Source: an uncultured Gammaproteobacteria bacterium
GTDB lineage: Bacteria > Pseudomonadota > Gammaproteobacteria > UBA4575
Length of the DNA: 64,000 nucleotides
Direction of reading: 5' to 3'
Assembly: GCA_951812785.1 (NCBI GenBank)
Contig: OX638335.1
Coordinates: 1,693,653-1,757,652 of the forward strand
Shown: positions 47,403 to 56,596 of the stretch, piece after piece
Layout: every line of letters starts with the position of its first letter
Position numbering within the stretch: position 1 is the first letter of the stretch
Notes under the pieces: model-generated
What the model saw: only the letters and a program-made list of their open reading frames with translations
What the model was told of the DNA's origin: nothing
Database searches by the model: none
Program-made: the position numbers and the translations under genes

Positions 47403-48281
47403 ATGAACAAATTACCGGTTGAGAAAAGAGCGCAAATCCTAAATATGCTGGTTGAGGGGTCTTCGATACGATCAGTTAGCCGGATTACTGGAGTGTCTAT
47501 AAACACTGTTTCCAAGCTGCTAGTAGCTGCTGGCAAAGCCTGCGCCAAGCACCACGATGAGGCGGTAAAAGACGTCAAAACCAGCCGGATTCAATGCGAC
47601 TAAATTTGGTCATTTTGCTACGCCAAGCAAAAGAACGTGGAGAACGCTAAGTCCGCACCTGAGGAAGCAGGCGACGTTTGGACTTGGACCGCACTCAATG
47701 CCGATTCCAAACTGATAGTCTCATATTTGGTAGGCGGGAGGGATTCTGGTTACGCCCTGGAATTTATGGACGACGTTGCTAAGCGGTTGGCTAACAGAGT
47801 TCAACTGACTACGGACGGCCACAAAGCTTATCTGGAAGCTATAGAAGATGCTTTCGGCGGCGATATTGATTACGCCCAATTAGTTAAGTTGTACGGCGCT
47901 GCTCCTGAATCATTCAAAGGCCGATATAGCCCCGCTCACTCACTGGTGCTATCAAAAATCCAGTAACAGGCAATCCAGATGCGAAGCACGTTTCTACTTC
48001 GCACGTTGAGCGCCAGAATCTGACCATGAGAATGTCCATGCGCCGATTCACCCGCCTGACCAACGCATTTAGCAAGAAGCTGGAAAACCATATCCACATG
48101 CTGTCTCTGTACTTTGTACACTACAACTTCTGCCGTATTCACAAGACAATATAAAGTCTCTCCGGCGATGGAAGCGGGTCTATCTGATACACTTCACGAT
48201 ATGGAGTGGATAGTTGGGCTGATTGATGCAGACGCTCCGAAAGCAAAGCGTGGGCCATATAAGAAAAATATTTCAAACTGA
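47403..48281 (+). pseudogene. IS1-family-type transposase, nonfunctional
   Basis: From ATG 47403: MNKLPVEKRAQILNMLVEGS, IRSVSRITGVSINTVSKLLV (helix-turn-helix), IQCD then TAA (47601) where the family has DEIWSF, so a GAA Glu codon beside the first catalytic Asp is now a stop. Then AKQKNVENAKS, DVWTWTALNADSKLIVSYLVGGRD, LTTDGHKAYLEAIEDAF, and after a shift near 47938 [46 protein letters not shown]; one more shift near 48152 leads to VSPAMEAGLSDTL and RGPYKKN. Its TGA is within the right inverted repeat. Confidence 0.9.
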
Positions 48282-48290
48282 GACACTACC
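48271..48290 (-). repeat. right terminal inverted repeat
   Basis: TTTCAAACTGAGACACTACC on the plus strand, exact reverse complement of 45041-45060. Confidence 0.92.
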
Positions 48291-48298
48291 GAAATGTC
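48291..48298. repeat. target-site duplication, right copy
   Basis: GAAATGTC directly after the right inverted repeat, identical to 45033-45040. Confidence 0.9.
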
Positions 48299-48405
48299 TA
48301 GCACATCGCAATGTACTGAATTTATTGATGTAATTCGGTAAACTTGCTATCTAATAATAATTCGATTGACATTATGCATATTCAGGGCTTATTACTAACT
48401 CAATA

Positions 48406-49194
48406 ATGATTGGATTCATCACAGCAATACTCTGCGCAATCACTTGTGGGGCTATTTGGTACCACATGCAAGCCCAGGCTAGCGGCAACGTATCAGCACG
48501 CATTAAATTTCTAGCACCGTGGACACTGGCTATAGCAGCCATGACCTTAATGGTATGGTCGCGTTTATTTACAGACGTAGGATTCAATTTTTTATTCTAC
48601 AATTCCCTACTCGTCGCGGCCTTTGTTATTTGCGCAATACTATATTTTGCCAGCCTATTTAGACAAGTAGAACATCTAGGCTTGATTGTGTTACCAGTGA
48701 CCTTATTGTGCGTAGTGTTAAATCTATTATTTTTGAAACCTGGCACACAAATCACTTTCAGCTCGGGCATACAAACACATATTATTGCTTCGATTATTGC
48801 GTTTAGTATTTTAGGACTGGCGGCGGTACAAGCCATTTTGCTATTCGTTCAAGACAGAGTTTTGAGAGGCCACACAAACACAGGTATTTTACGTGCTCTT
48901 CCTTCTCTCCATGAAAGCGAGACACTACTGTTTCAATCCATCAGCTTAGGCATAGTGATTCTCACTATTGCCTTAGTTTCTGGTTTTATTTACCTGGAAG
49001 ACATATTTGCCCAGCATTTAGCGCATAAGACAGCGCTTTCATCTCTTGCGTGGCTAGTATTTGTCATTCTTCTTTTGGGAAGAATGCAGTTTGGCTGGCG
49101 CGGCATTACTGCTATCCGCTGGTCTTTATGGGGATTCACCTTTTTGATACTGGCTTACTTTGGCAGCAAGTTCGTCCTCGAATTAGTCCTTTAG
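48406..49194 (+). CDS. ypjD: cytochrome c assembly-like inner-membrane protein YpjD
   Basis: A 262-residue protein with about eight transmembrane helices and the CcsA/CcmC-related pattern; HLGLIVLPVTLLCVVLN and SLHESETLLFQSISLGIVILTIALVSGFIYLE and FVILLLGRMQFGWRG are typical of YpjD. YpjD next to ffh and a CNNM/CBS gene is the standard gammaproteobacterial order; here an insertion element lies between ffh and ypjD, 115 bases upstream of this start. Confidence 0.88.
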   Translation: MIGFITAILCAITCGAIWYHMQAQASGNVSARIKFLAPWTLAIAAMTLMVWSRLFTDVGFNFLFYNSLLVAAFVICAILYFASLFRQVEHLGLIVLPVTLLCVVLNLLFLKPGTQITFSSGIQTHIIASIIAFSILGLAAVQAILLFVQDRVLRGHTNTGILRALPSLHESETLLFQSISLGIVILTIALVSGFIYLEDIFAQHLAHKTALSSLAWLVFVILLLGRMQFGWRGITAIRWSLWGFTFLILAYFGSKFVLELVL

Positions 49195-49285
49195 GCAAGC
49201 CAATCACTCTTCCACACTTGACAACCCTTAAGTAGTTTCCGTAAAACGGAACTGTGTTTGACTACCTGGGGGAGCTCAAAAGCTC

Positions 49286-50557
49286 TTGGACGATTATTCG
49301 ATAAGTACTCTATTTATTGTTCTTGCAGTACTACTATTTCTTTCTGCGTTTTTTTCTGGCTCAGAAACTGCCTTAATGGCATTAAACCGTTATCGCTTAC
49401 GCCATCTTGCAAACAAAGGTCACCGCGGCGCACGCCTCGCACAAAACCTTCTTGAAAAACCAGATCGCCTGATTGGTCTGATTTTACTCGGTAATAATAT
49501 TGTTAATTTATTAGCCTCACCTCTAGCTGCCTATATCGGTTACCGCCTGTATGGTGATGTCGGGGTATTTTCTGCCACCGTATTATTTATCGTCTCTGTG
49601 CTCATTTTTGCGGAAGTGACTCCTAAAACCTTAGCGGCGATGCATCCTGAAAAGTTTGCATTCCCTGCTTCTTATATTTACACCCCATTGCAATATGTCA
49701 CGTATCCGATAGTTCTGTTAATTAACGCGATTGCTAATACATTGCTTAAACTTTGTGGCGTGAGTTTAAATCAAGCTGGACTCAACTCACTCAGCCGAGA
49801 TGAGCTTCGCACAGTCGTACAAGAAGCGGGCAGTTTAATTCCCCGCACTCACCAAAATATGTTGATTAGTATTCTAGATTTAGAATCAATCACTGTTGAA
49901 GATATCATGATCCCGCGTAACGAAGTGTTAGGTATAGACATTGACAGCGACTGGGAGGACATTCGATCACAGATTGCTAACGCACCTTTTACTCGCATGC
50001 CTATTTACCATGAAAACCTCGATAACATTGTCGGATTTTTGCATTTGCGTAAAATATTTGCGCGTATTGTTGAAGATGAAATTTCTCTAGAAGAACTCAA
50101 GCAACATGTCAGAGAACCTTACTTCATTCCAGAAGGCACTAGCCTAAATAAACAACTACTCAACTTTCAAACAGAAAAAAGACGTATCAGTCTAGTCGTT
50201 GATGAGTATGGCGATATTCAGGGCTTGGTTACTTTGGAAGATTTACTCGAAGAAATCGTGGGGGAGTTTACAAATGCTCCGGCTGATTTAACCACCGACA
50301 TACACCCACAAAAAGATGGCAGCTATGTGATCGATGGCAGCACCAATGTGCGTGACGTCAATAAAGCCTTACAGTGGAAACTAAATGACGAAGGCCCACG
50401 TACTATCAATGGATTAATTCTAGAGCATCTAGAAACCATACCAGAAACCGGGACTTCAGTATTAATTGATGACCACCCTATTGAGATAGTGCGCATGCTA
50501 AATAACTCCATCCGCACTGTTCGCATTCAGCCCAAAGTCACAGCAGATATCGAATGA
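49286..50557 (+). CDS. CNNM/CBS-domain (HlyC/CorC family) membrane protein
   Basis: A 423-residue protein with an N-terminal DUF21/CNNM membrane domain (FLSAFFSGSETALMALNRYRLRHLANKG, LILLGNNIVNLLASPLAAYI, ILIFAEVTPKTLAAMHP), a pair of CBS domains (VEDIMIPRNEVLGIDI, RRISLVVDEYGDIQGLVTLEDLLEEIVGE) and a C-terminal CorC/HlyC transporter-associated domain. Such proteins (E. coli YfjD/CorB) are linked to Mg2+/Co2+ efflux. The TTG start has GGGGGAG about 12 bases before it. Confidence 0.9.
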   Translation: MDDYSISTLFIVLAVLLFLSAFFSGSETALMALNRYRLRHLANKGHRGARLAQNLLEKPDRLIGLILLGNNIVNLLASPLAAYIGYRLYGDVGVFSATVLFIVSVLIFAEVTPKTLAAMHPEKFAFPASYIYTPLQYVTYPIVLLINAIANTLLKLCGVSLNQAGLNSLSRDELRTVVQEAGSLIPRTHQNMLISILDLESITVEDIMIPRNEVLGIDIDSDWEDIRSQIANAPFTRMPIYHENLDNIVGFLHLRKIFARIVEDEISLEELKQHVREPYFIPEGTSLNKQLLNFQTEKRRISLVVDEYGDIQGLVTLEDLLEEIVGEFTNAPADLTTDIHPQKDGSYVIDGSTNVRDVNKALQWKLNDEGPRTINGLILEHLETIPETGTSVLIDDHPIEIVRMLNNSIRTVRIQPKVTADIE

Positions 50558-50632
50558 TTTACGTGCACGAAAATTGATTTTTTGAACACATAACGACACA
50601 CTCTATCTTTCATTTCTCACAGATGTATTTGT

Positions 50633-51997
50633 ATGAGTAAAGCAACACAATATCAATGTGATGCATGTGGGCATGCGTTTAACAAATGGAGCGGACAATG
50701 CCCTGAGTGCAGCGCATGGAATACACTAGAAGAAACCCGCAGCATTAAAACTAGCGGCAAAGTGAGATCCATTACTCCTAAAGCCAGCAACCGCGTTATT
50801 CCTCTAGCTGAAGTCGATACGATTACCGACTCTAGAATTCAAACCAATCTTGGCGAGTTAGATCGGGTACTCGGCGGCGGCATCGTTCATGGCTCTGTTG
50901 TATTAGTTGGCGGTAGTCCAGGTATTGGAAAATCAACTTTGCTGATACAAATGCTAGCCTCGCTAGAACAATACCAAACGCTATACATCAGCGGCGAAGA
51001 ATCTGCTCAGCAAATATCATTACGCGCAGAACGTTTGGCACTAAATAAAGACAATATTCGCTTACTTAGCAGTGTGTCTTTAGAAGAAGTGCTATCCACA
51101 CTACAAGCCACTAAACCCAAGCTGGTGATTGTTGATTCCATTCAAACCTTAGCCAGCGAACAACTAAATTCAGCCGCAGGCTCTGTTTCTCAAGTAAGGG
51201 AGTGCGCAGGCCAGTTAGTCCAATTCGCTAAAAATTCCAACACAACATTATTTGTCGTCGGCCATGTCACCAAAGAAGGCACCTTAGCGGGTCCACGCGT
51301 GCTCGAACACATGGTGGACACCGTATTGTATTTTGAAGGCGACAGCAGCGATCGTTTTCGCTTATTACGCGCCACCAAAAATCGTTTTGGTGCCGTCAAT
51401 GAGCTAGGCGTATTCGTTATGCAGGAAACTGGCTTAAAGGGTGTTAAAAATCCTTCAGCCTTGTTTTTGTCTCACCATCAAACACCTACGGCTGGTAGCG
51501 TTGTGATGGTGACACGAGAAGGCACGCGTCCATTAATGGTAGAAGTGCAATCTCTGGTTGATGATAACCCCTCCAATAACCCACGAAGACTGGCACAGGG
51601 TATAGAACAAAACCGCTTATCCATGCTATTAGCGGTAATGAATCGACACGGTGGCATTTCGTTACACAACGACGATGTATTTATTAATGTCGTTGGTGGC
51701 GTACGTGTTCAAGAGCCCGCAGTTGACTTACCCATTTTACTAGCAACACTTTCCAGCTTTCGTGATTTCATATTGCCTAGAGAGTTAGTTGTCTTTGGCG
51801 AGGTTGGACTTGCTGGAGAAATTCGTCCCGTCCCCAACGGCCAAGAACGTTTACGCGAAGCGTCAAAGCACGGCTTCAAATATGCCATTATTCCCACTGC
51901 TAACACACCTAAAGATGGCATTGAAGGTTTAGACATTATTCCCGTCTCTCGATTATCTGAGGCAATTGATTGGGTGTTAAATAATTATGCTCGATAA
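50633..51997 (+). CDS. radA: DNA repair protein RadA
   Basis: A 454-residue RecA-like ATPase that helps branch migration. N-terminal zinc finger C9-C12-C23-C26 (CDACGHAF...CPECSAW), Walker A GGSPGIGKST (about 94-103), the RadA-specific KNRFG near 249 and the C-terminal Lon-protease-like domain (LAGEIRPVPNGQERLREA). Its end overlaps fdhD by 11 bases. Confidence 0.96.
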   Translation: MSKATQYQCDACGHAFNKWSGQCPECSAWNTLEETRSIKTSGKVRSITPKASNRVIPLAEVDTITDSRIQTNLGELDRVLGGGIVHGSVVLVGGSPGIGKSTLLIQMLASLEQYQTLYISGEESAQQISLRAERLALNKDNIRLLSSVSLEEVLSTLQATKPKLVIVDSIQTLASEQLNSAAGSVSQVRECAGQLVQFAKNSNTTLFVVGHVTKEGTLAGPRVLEHMVDTVLYFEGDSSDRFRLLRATKNRFGAVNELGVFVMQETGLKGVKNPSALFLSHHQTPTAGSVVMVTREGTRPLMVEVQSLVDDNPSNNPRRLAQGIEQNRLSMLLAVMNRHGGISLHNDDVFINVVGGVRVQEPAVDLPILLATLSSFRDFILPRELVVFGEVGLAGEIRPVPNGQERLREASKHGFKYAIIPTANTPKDGIEGLDIIPVSRLSEAIDWVLNNYAR

Positions 51998-52838
51998 GCC
52001 CAAACTATCTAATTCAGGACTTACTCCCACCCATGCAGTCGTGGCGATGGACCAATTCGGCGAACAACGCGATGTGAAAGTGTCTGGAGAATCACCGCTA
52101 ACACTTAAGGTAGACGATAAAGAAATTGTCACGCTAATGACCTTGGGCACTCATCCTGAGTTACTTGCTTTAGGCTACTTACGCAACCAAAGACTGATAG
52201 ACGACATTGCCGACATTGAGTCCGTCAATGTCAATTGGGACAAAGAAAGCGTCCAAGTCACCACAAGAAGTGGCCATGGTATTAGCAATTGGCAAGAGAA
52301 ATTAAGTAAACGCACTGTCACTACTGGTTGCGGACAAGGCACCATGTTTAGTTGCACGCTAGATAAGCTATACGATAACAAGCTGGCACAGATACAAGTC
52401 AAACAGTCCCTGCTATATGAATTACTAAAATCGATTACTGGCTACAACGAAATATACAAACAAGCTGGCGCAGTACACGGCTGCGCATTATGTTTTGGGA
52501 CTGAGATCTTAAACTTTGTCGAAGATGTCGGCCGTCACAATGCTGCTGATACGATCTCGGGTAGCATGTGGCTAGACGACATTAGCGGTGAAGATAAGAT
52601 TTTCTATACTACCGGCCGACTGACATCTGAGATTGTCATGAAAGCAGCGCACATGGGCATTCCTATTTTATTATCGCGGTCCGGTGTCACTCATATGGGA
52701 TTAGAGCTTGCCAGAGATTTAGGCGTCACCATGATTGCACGCGCCAAAGGCAAGGCATTTTTAGCGTATAACGGCAGCGAAAATATAATTTACAACAGCA
52801 AACCTGATAAGCCGCTGCAGAGAAAAATGACTAGCTAA
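51987..52838 (+). CDS. fdhD: formate dehydrogenase accessory sulfurtransferase FdhD
   Basis: FdhD passes sulfur from IscS to the molybdenum cofactor of formate dehydrogenase. The 283-residue protein has TTGCGQGTMFSC, GAVHGCALCFG (the catalytic CxxC), VEDVGRHNAADTISG, YTTGRLTSEIVMKAAHMGIPILLSRSGVT and ARDLGVTMIARAKG. No formate dehydrogenase gene is in the window. The start overlaps radA, so coupled translation is likely. Confidence 0.95.
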   Translation: MLDKPKLSNSGLTPTHAVVAMDQFGEQRDVKVSGESPLTLKVDDKEIVTLMTLGTHPELLALGYLRNQRLIDDIADIESVNVNWDKESVQVTTRSGHGISNWQEKLSKRTVTTGCGQGTMFSCTLDKLYDNKLAQIQVKQSLLYELLKSITGYNEIYKQAGAVHGCALCFGTEILNFVEDVGRHNAADTISGSMWLDDISGEDKIFYTTGRLTSEIVMKAAHMGIPILLSRSGVTHMGLELARDLGVTMIARAKGKAFLAYNGSENIIYNSKPDKPLQRKMTS

Positions 52839-53415
52839 GATCTTCCGCTAAAGATGCACGCATTGCGTCTGATATCGCGTCGACAGTCACAGAGTATTTC
52901 TCATGCTCAATGCCAGCAGCTATTGCAGAGCCCGCCTTGATCGCCGCCACCATATCGTCATTCAATTCAAAACGCATAAAATGAACTGATGATGTTTTGT
53001 CTTCAGTCTCACGCTCTAAGTCCTCATTACAGATAGGATAAACTTTATCAAAGCCATCAACCGCAACCCACACAGTTTTTTCTATGCCTATCAACTCACC
53101 TAAACGCCTGCGACGAATTTCTTCGTCATCATATTCAAGCATAAACGTTGCTTTCCAGTTACTACCATCAGGAATCAATGGATTATAGGCATCAAGCTCT
53201 TCTTGTATGCCTTGTGCTTCAAATACTTTTTCAGCACGCAGCATTTCTTGCACTTGATAATGCATTAAAGTGCGATCCTCAAAATGCACAGTTGCATGTT
53301 CGCCCAGACGTAATACACGATTTTTTTTGTGTTCGATCATTTTTGCACGAAACTCTGCGCGCATAGCCGAATATTCTTCTAACGAATAAAGATCTTCTTT
53401 AGTTAACTTTTGCAT
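52831..53415 (-). CDS. DUF3501 family protein
   Basis: A 194-residue protein: LTKEDLYSLEEYSAMRAEFRAKMIEHKKNRVLRLGEHATVHFEDR, MLRAEKVFEAQGIQEELDAYNPLIPDGSNWKATFMLEYDDEEIRRRRL, SSVHFMRFEL. All are DUF3501 features. The function is unknown; the gene is regularly next to a GlpC-like Fe-S protein and a rubrerythrin, as here, so it may act in the same peroxide or electron-transfer path. Confidence 0.88.
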   Translation of the reverse strand: MQKLTKEDLYSLEEYSAMRAEFRAKMIEHKKNRVLRLGEHATVHFEDRTLMHYQVQEMLRAEKVFEAQGIQEELDAYNPLIPDGSNWKATFMLEYDDEEIRRRRLGELIGIEKTVWVAVDGFDKVYPICNEDLERETEDKTSSVHFMRFELNDDMVAAIKAGSAIAAGIEHEKYSVTVDAISDAMRASLAEDLS

Positions 53416-53438
53416 GATTAATTCTTCTTTCTATTATC

Positions 53439-54764
53439 TTATAGCCCGTAAGCAATTCTTAGCAACATCATTGGGTGTGTTGCATTCGAATCATCTTTCA
53501 TTCCACTGGAAATTTGATGCCCAGCCATCGGACAATCGCTACTGTAGTAATTCGCTTCTGCTTTTTGAAGTTTACTCACAACGGGACGACAAATTTTCTT
53601 AGCGATGTCATGAAACTCTTCTTTCACTGCATAAGTCCCATCATGGCCCGAGCAACGCTCTAACACTTGCAACTCGGTATCCGGAATAAGATTAAGTACA
53701 TCACGTGTTTTCAACCCAATTTTTTGTACTCGCAAGTGGCAAGACGCATGATAGAAAACCTTGCCTAATGAATTATTGAAATCAACCTTTAATTGCTCTT
53801 CTTTATGCTTCTGATACAAATATTCAAACGGATCAAAGATATGCTCTTTAACTCTCTGCACGCCTTCATCATCAGGGAACATAAGCGGTAACTCTTGCTT
53901 AAACATCAGCACGCATGACGGCACTGGCGCCACAATATCCCAGCCTGCATCAATCCATTTGAGCATAGTGGAAATGTTAGCGTCTTTTAATTTAGCCACT
54001 GCTTGCAAATCACCCAATTCAAGTTTAGGCATGCCGCAACAATGCTCTTTTTCCATAATGGAAATCGAAATTTTATTGTGCTCAAACACCTTAACTAAAT
54101 CGTTAGCAATTTCAGGCTCATTAAAATTGTTATAACAAGTGACAAATAATGCAACTTTACTTTCCGCCTGCGTTTCTACAGGCAGCGCTTGTTTAGATAA
54201 TATTTTTCTTGCGGTTTTAGAGTGATATTTAGGTATGTTTGCATCCGCATGAACACCTAACGTTTTCTCCAATGCTTGTCGACCGATTGATGTTGAGTTC
54301 GCCGAGTTAACCACTTGAGAAATGACAGGAATACCCGCCAGCTTTCCAACGGTATCAGTTGCACTTAATATTTTATCTCGCTTTTTAACATCACCCTTGT
54401 GGAATTTGATCGCTTTAGCACGTAGCATAAGATGCGGAAAATCCACATTCCATTCATGAGGGGGAACATAAGGACATTTAGTCAAGTAACACAGGTCACA
54501 CAAATAACAATGATCAACCACCCTAGTGTAATCTTTTTTATCCACACCATCCACTTCCATGGTGTCAGACTCATCCACTAAATCGAATAAAGTAGGAAAT
54601 GAATTACACAAACTCACACAACGACGACAACCGTGACAAATATCAAACACTCGCTCTAATTCAGCATTGAGCAACTGTTCGTTATAAAAATCAGGATTGT
54701 TCCAATCGATTGGGTGTCTAGTCGGTGCTTCTAAGCTACCTTCACGCGTTCCAGATGTTGCCAC
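53439..54764 (-). CDS. GlpC/heterodisulfide-reductase-like iron-sulfur protein
   Basis: A 441-residue protein with two ferredoxin-type cluster motifs (CHGCRRCVSLC, C43-C46-C49-C53; CYLCDLCYLTKC, C86-C89-C92-C97) and two CCG domains (FVTCYNNF...HCCGMPKLE; YHASCHLRVQKIG...CSGHDG...SDCPMAG). It resembles GlpC and HdrB/D-like electron-transfer subunits, probably attached to the membrane through a partner. It lies between the DUF3501 gene and the rubrerythrin gene in one direction. Confidence 0.9.
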   Translation of the reverse strand: MATSGTREGSLEAPTRHPIDWNNPDFYNEQLLNAELERVFDICHGCRRCVSLCNSFPTLFDLVDESDTMEVDGVDKKDYTRVVDHCYLCDLCYLTKCPYVPPHEWNVDFPHLMLRAKAIKFHKGDVKKRDKILSATDTVGKLAGIPVISQVVNSANSTSIGRQALEKTLGVHADANIPKYHSKTARKILSKQALPVETQAESKVALFVTCYNNFNEPEIANDLVKVFEHNKISISIMEKEHCCGMPKLELGDLQAVAKLKDANISTMLKWIDAGWDIVAPVPSCVLMFKQELPLMFPDDEGVQRVKEHIFDPFEYLYQKHKEEQLKVDFNNSLGKVFYHASCHLRVQKIGLKTRDVLNLIPDTELQVLERCSGHDGTYAVKEEFHDIAKKICRPVVSKLQKAEANYYSSDCPMAGHQISSGMKDDSNATHPMMLLRIAYGL

Positions 54765-54837
54765 GTGTGTGTCCTTTTAATATCTAAAAAAATATTAAGT
54801 TGCACACCAAGCACGCTTGGTGTGCAACCGTAATAAC

Positions 54838-55257
54838 TTAACCGTCTAAGTTATCAAGCGCTTTTTGGAAACGATTAGCATGCGAACGCTCAGCTTTAGC
54901 TAGCGTCTCAAACCAATCAGCAATTTCTTCAAAGTTTTCATCACGAGCAGATTTCGCCATCCCTGGATACATATCTGTGTACTCGTGGGTCTCACCTGCA
55001 ATGGCAGTTTTAAGATTGTCGCCAGTGCCACCAAATGGAAGACCTGTTGCTGGATCACCACACTCTTCTAGATATTCTAAGTGTCCGTGTGCATGACCTG
55101 TCTCGCCTTCTGCAGTTGATCTGAATACAGTGGCAACATCGTTGTAACCTTCCACATCAGCTTTTGCTGCAAAATATAGATAGCGACGATTTGCTTGTGA
55201 CTCACCAGCAAACGCAGCCTTTAAATTTTCTTCAGTCTTGGTACCTTTAAGAGACAT
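54838..55257 (-). CDS. rubrerythrin family protein (diiron, no rubredoxin domain)
   Basis: A 139-residue ferritin-like protein with ligand helices [65 protein letters not shown] and [20 protein letters not shown], which supply the ExxH diiron ligands. The C-terminal rubredoxin domain is absent. Rubrerythrins reduce hydrogen peroxide. First gene of the rubrerythrin-GlpC-like-DUF3501 unit. Confidence 0.92.
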   Translation of the reverse strand: MSLKGTKTEENLKAAFAGESQANRRYLYFAAKADVEGYNDVATVFRSTAEGETGHAHGHLEYLEECGDPATGLPFGGTGDNLKTAIAGETHEYTDMYPGMAKSARDENFEEIADWFETLAKAERSHANRFQKALDNLDG

Positions 55258-55429
55258 TCGGATGACCTCCAGTTAATATATATTAAGTTAAATGAGAAAC
55301 ATTCTGATTTAGAATGATTCTAAAAACGGCGCAAGATTAGAATAAGTCTAAATATTTGTCAACATCGATTGCGTCATTGCACTACATATTGAACAATACA
55401 CCTAATAACATCAAATTCTGGAGAATCTT

Positions 55430-55693
55430 GTGCCTCGTAAAAAAGCGGCCCCAAAAATTGACTTTGAAAAATCATTAGCAAAACTTGAGGAAGTGGTAGA
55501 GAAGCTCGAGTCTGGCGATCAACCGCTTGAAGATGCGCTAAAATTATTTGAAGAAGGCATCTCATTAACACGTGGATGCCAACATGCCCTCAAGCAAGCA
55601 GAAGAAAAAATCACCATTCTCAGCCAACAGAATGAAGAATGGCTAACCGAATCAGAGGAATCAGTAGGAGATTTTCTTGACAGATCTGACTGA
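55430..55693 (+). CDS. xseB: exodeoxyribonuclease VII small subunit
   Basis: An 87-residue helical subunit: DFEKSLAKLEEVVEKLESGDQPLEDALKLFEEGISLTRGCQHALKQAEEKI. The GTG start is used. It overlaps ispA by 17 bases, a common coupling. Confidence 0.93.
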   Translation: MPRKKAAPKIDFEKSLAKLEEVVEKLESGDQPLEDALKLFEEGISLTRGCQHALKQAEEKITILSQQNEEWLTESEESVGDFLDRSD

Positions 55694-56570
55694 GTACTTA
55701 GCCACATGTAGCCAACGTGTAGAATCATTTCTCGATAAAAATCTCCCAACTAAAAATCAGGCACCTACCACCTTACACGACGCTATTCGCTATTCAGCAA
55801 TGAATGGCGGCAAACGAATTAGACCAGCATTGGTGTATGCAACAGGTGAGGCATTAGGTCTTAAGTCATCTGACATAGACTGCATCGCTGGCTCCATTGA
55901 GCTCATGCATAGCTATTCGCTGATTCATGACGACTTACCTGCGATGGACGATGATGATCTAAGACGCGGCAAGCCAACATGTCACCGAGCTTATGATGAA
56001 GCCACTGCTATTCTGGCTGGCGACGCCATGCAGGCACTAGCCTTCTCAGTATTAACAGACATCGCTGATCCCGGCCCTGAAGCGGCAATACGCGCACAAC
56101 TGACTAATCAACTGGCACATGCAGTAGGCTCGCTAGGCGTGGCCGGTGGTCAAGCAATGGATTTAATCGCTGTCGATAAAAACATTTCTATTGAAACACT
56201 TGAATATATACATCGGCAAAAAACAGGTTGCTTGATCCGCGCCTGCATCGATATGACTCAAACTTGTTGTACTACACTCAGCCAACAACAGCGCTCAAGT
56301 CTGTTACAGTTCGGGGAACATCTTGGTATCGCCTTTCAGATTCGCGACGATATTTTAGATGTCATCAGCGACACTGACACATTGGGTAAGCCTCAAGGCT
56401 CTGATAGCGATCAGAACAAACCTACTTACGTGAGTATTTTGGGCCTCAAAGAATCAGAAAAACGCTGTGATGATTTTTACCAACAAGCATTAGATTGTCT
56501 CGATGAATTTAACCATTCATCTAAATGGCTACGCATGCTGGCAGAACACATTGTTTGCCGACAGCATTAA
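55677..56570 (+). CDS. ispA: polyprenyl (farnesyl) diphosphate synthase
   Basis: IspA condenses IPP and DMAPP to farnesyl diphosphate. The 297-residue sequence has the first Asp-rich motif DDLPAMDDDDLRRG (about 84-97), GGQAMDL, and the second DDILD near 224. TTG start overlapping xseB. dxs follows, and the two supply isoprenoid precursors. Confidence 0.94.
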   Translation: MTDLTEYLATCSQRVESFLDKNLPTKNQAPTTLHDAIRYSAMNGGKRIRPALVYATGEALGLKSSDIDCIAGSIELMHSYSLIHDDLPAMDDDDLRRGKPTCHRAYDEATAILAGDAMQALAFSVLTDIADPGPEAAIRAQLTNQLAHAVGSLGVAGGQAMDLIAVDKNISIETLEYIHRQKTGCLIRACIDMTQTCCTTLSQQQRSSLLQFGEHLGIAFQIRDDILDVISDTDTLGKPQGSDSDQNKPTYVSILGLKESEKRCDDFYQQALDCLDEFNHSSKWLRMLAEHIVCRQH

Positions 56571-56596
56571 TATTAGCACTATCAATAAACATTAGA

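Larger units (their letters stand above)
45041..48290 (+). mobile_element. 3.25-kb IS1-like element carrying a toxin-antitoxin pair and two cargo genes
   Basis: The ends are 20-bp perfect inverted repeats: 45041-45060 GGTAGTGTCTCAGTTTGAAA, and 48271-48290 its reverse complement. They are flanked by an 8-bp direct repeat GAAATGTC. Contents, left to right: a small basic-protein gene, a frameshifted conserved gene, a HigA-ImmA/IrrE antitoxin gene, a HigB-type toxin gene and, at the right end, an IS1-family-type transposase whose stop codon lies inside the right repeat. The size, TSD length and transposase position fit an IS1-like element that has gained passengers. The transposase has one nonsense codon and two frameshifts, so it is immobile alone. 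It sits between the MBL-fold pseudogene and ypjD. Confidence 0.9.

Noticed and set aside
390-48281. Explaining all broken frames as sequencing error
   Set aside because: Housekeeping genes of similar total length show no lesions, and some breaks are a 13-bp duplication or deletions, not homopolymer slips. It remains possible for single cases such as 14551-14837.
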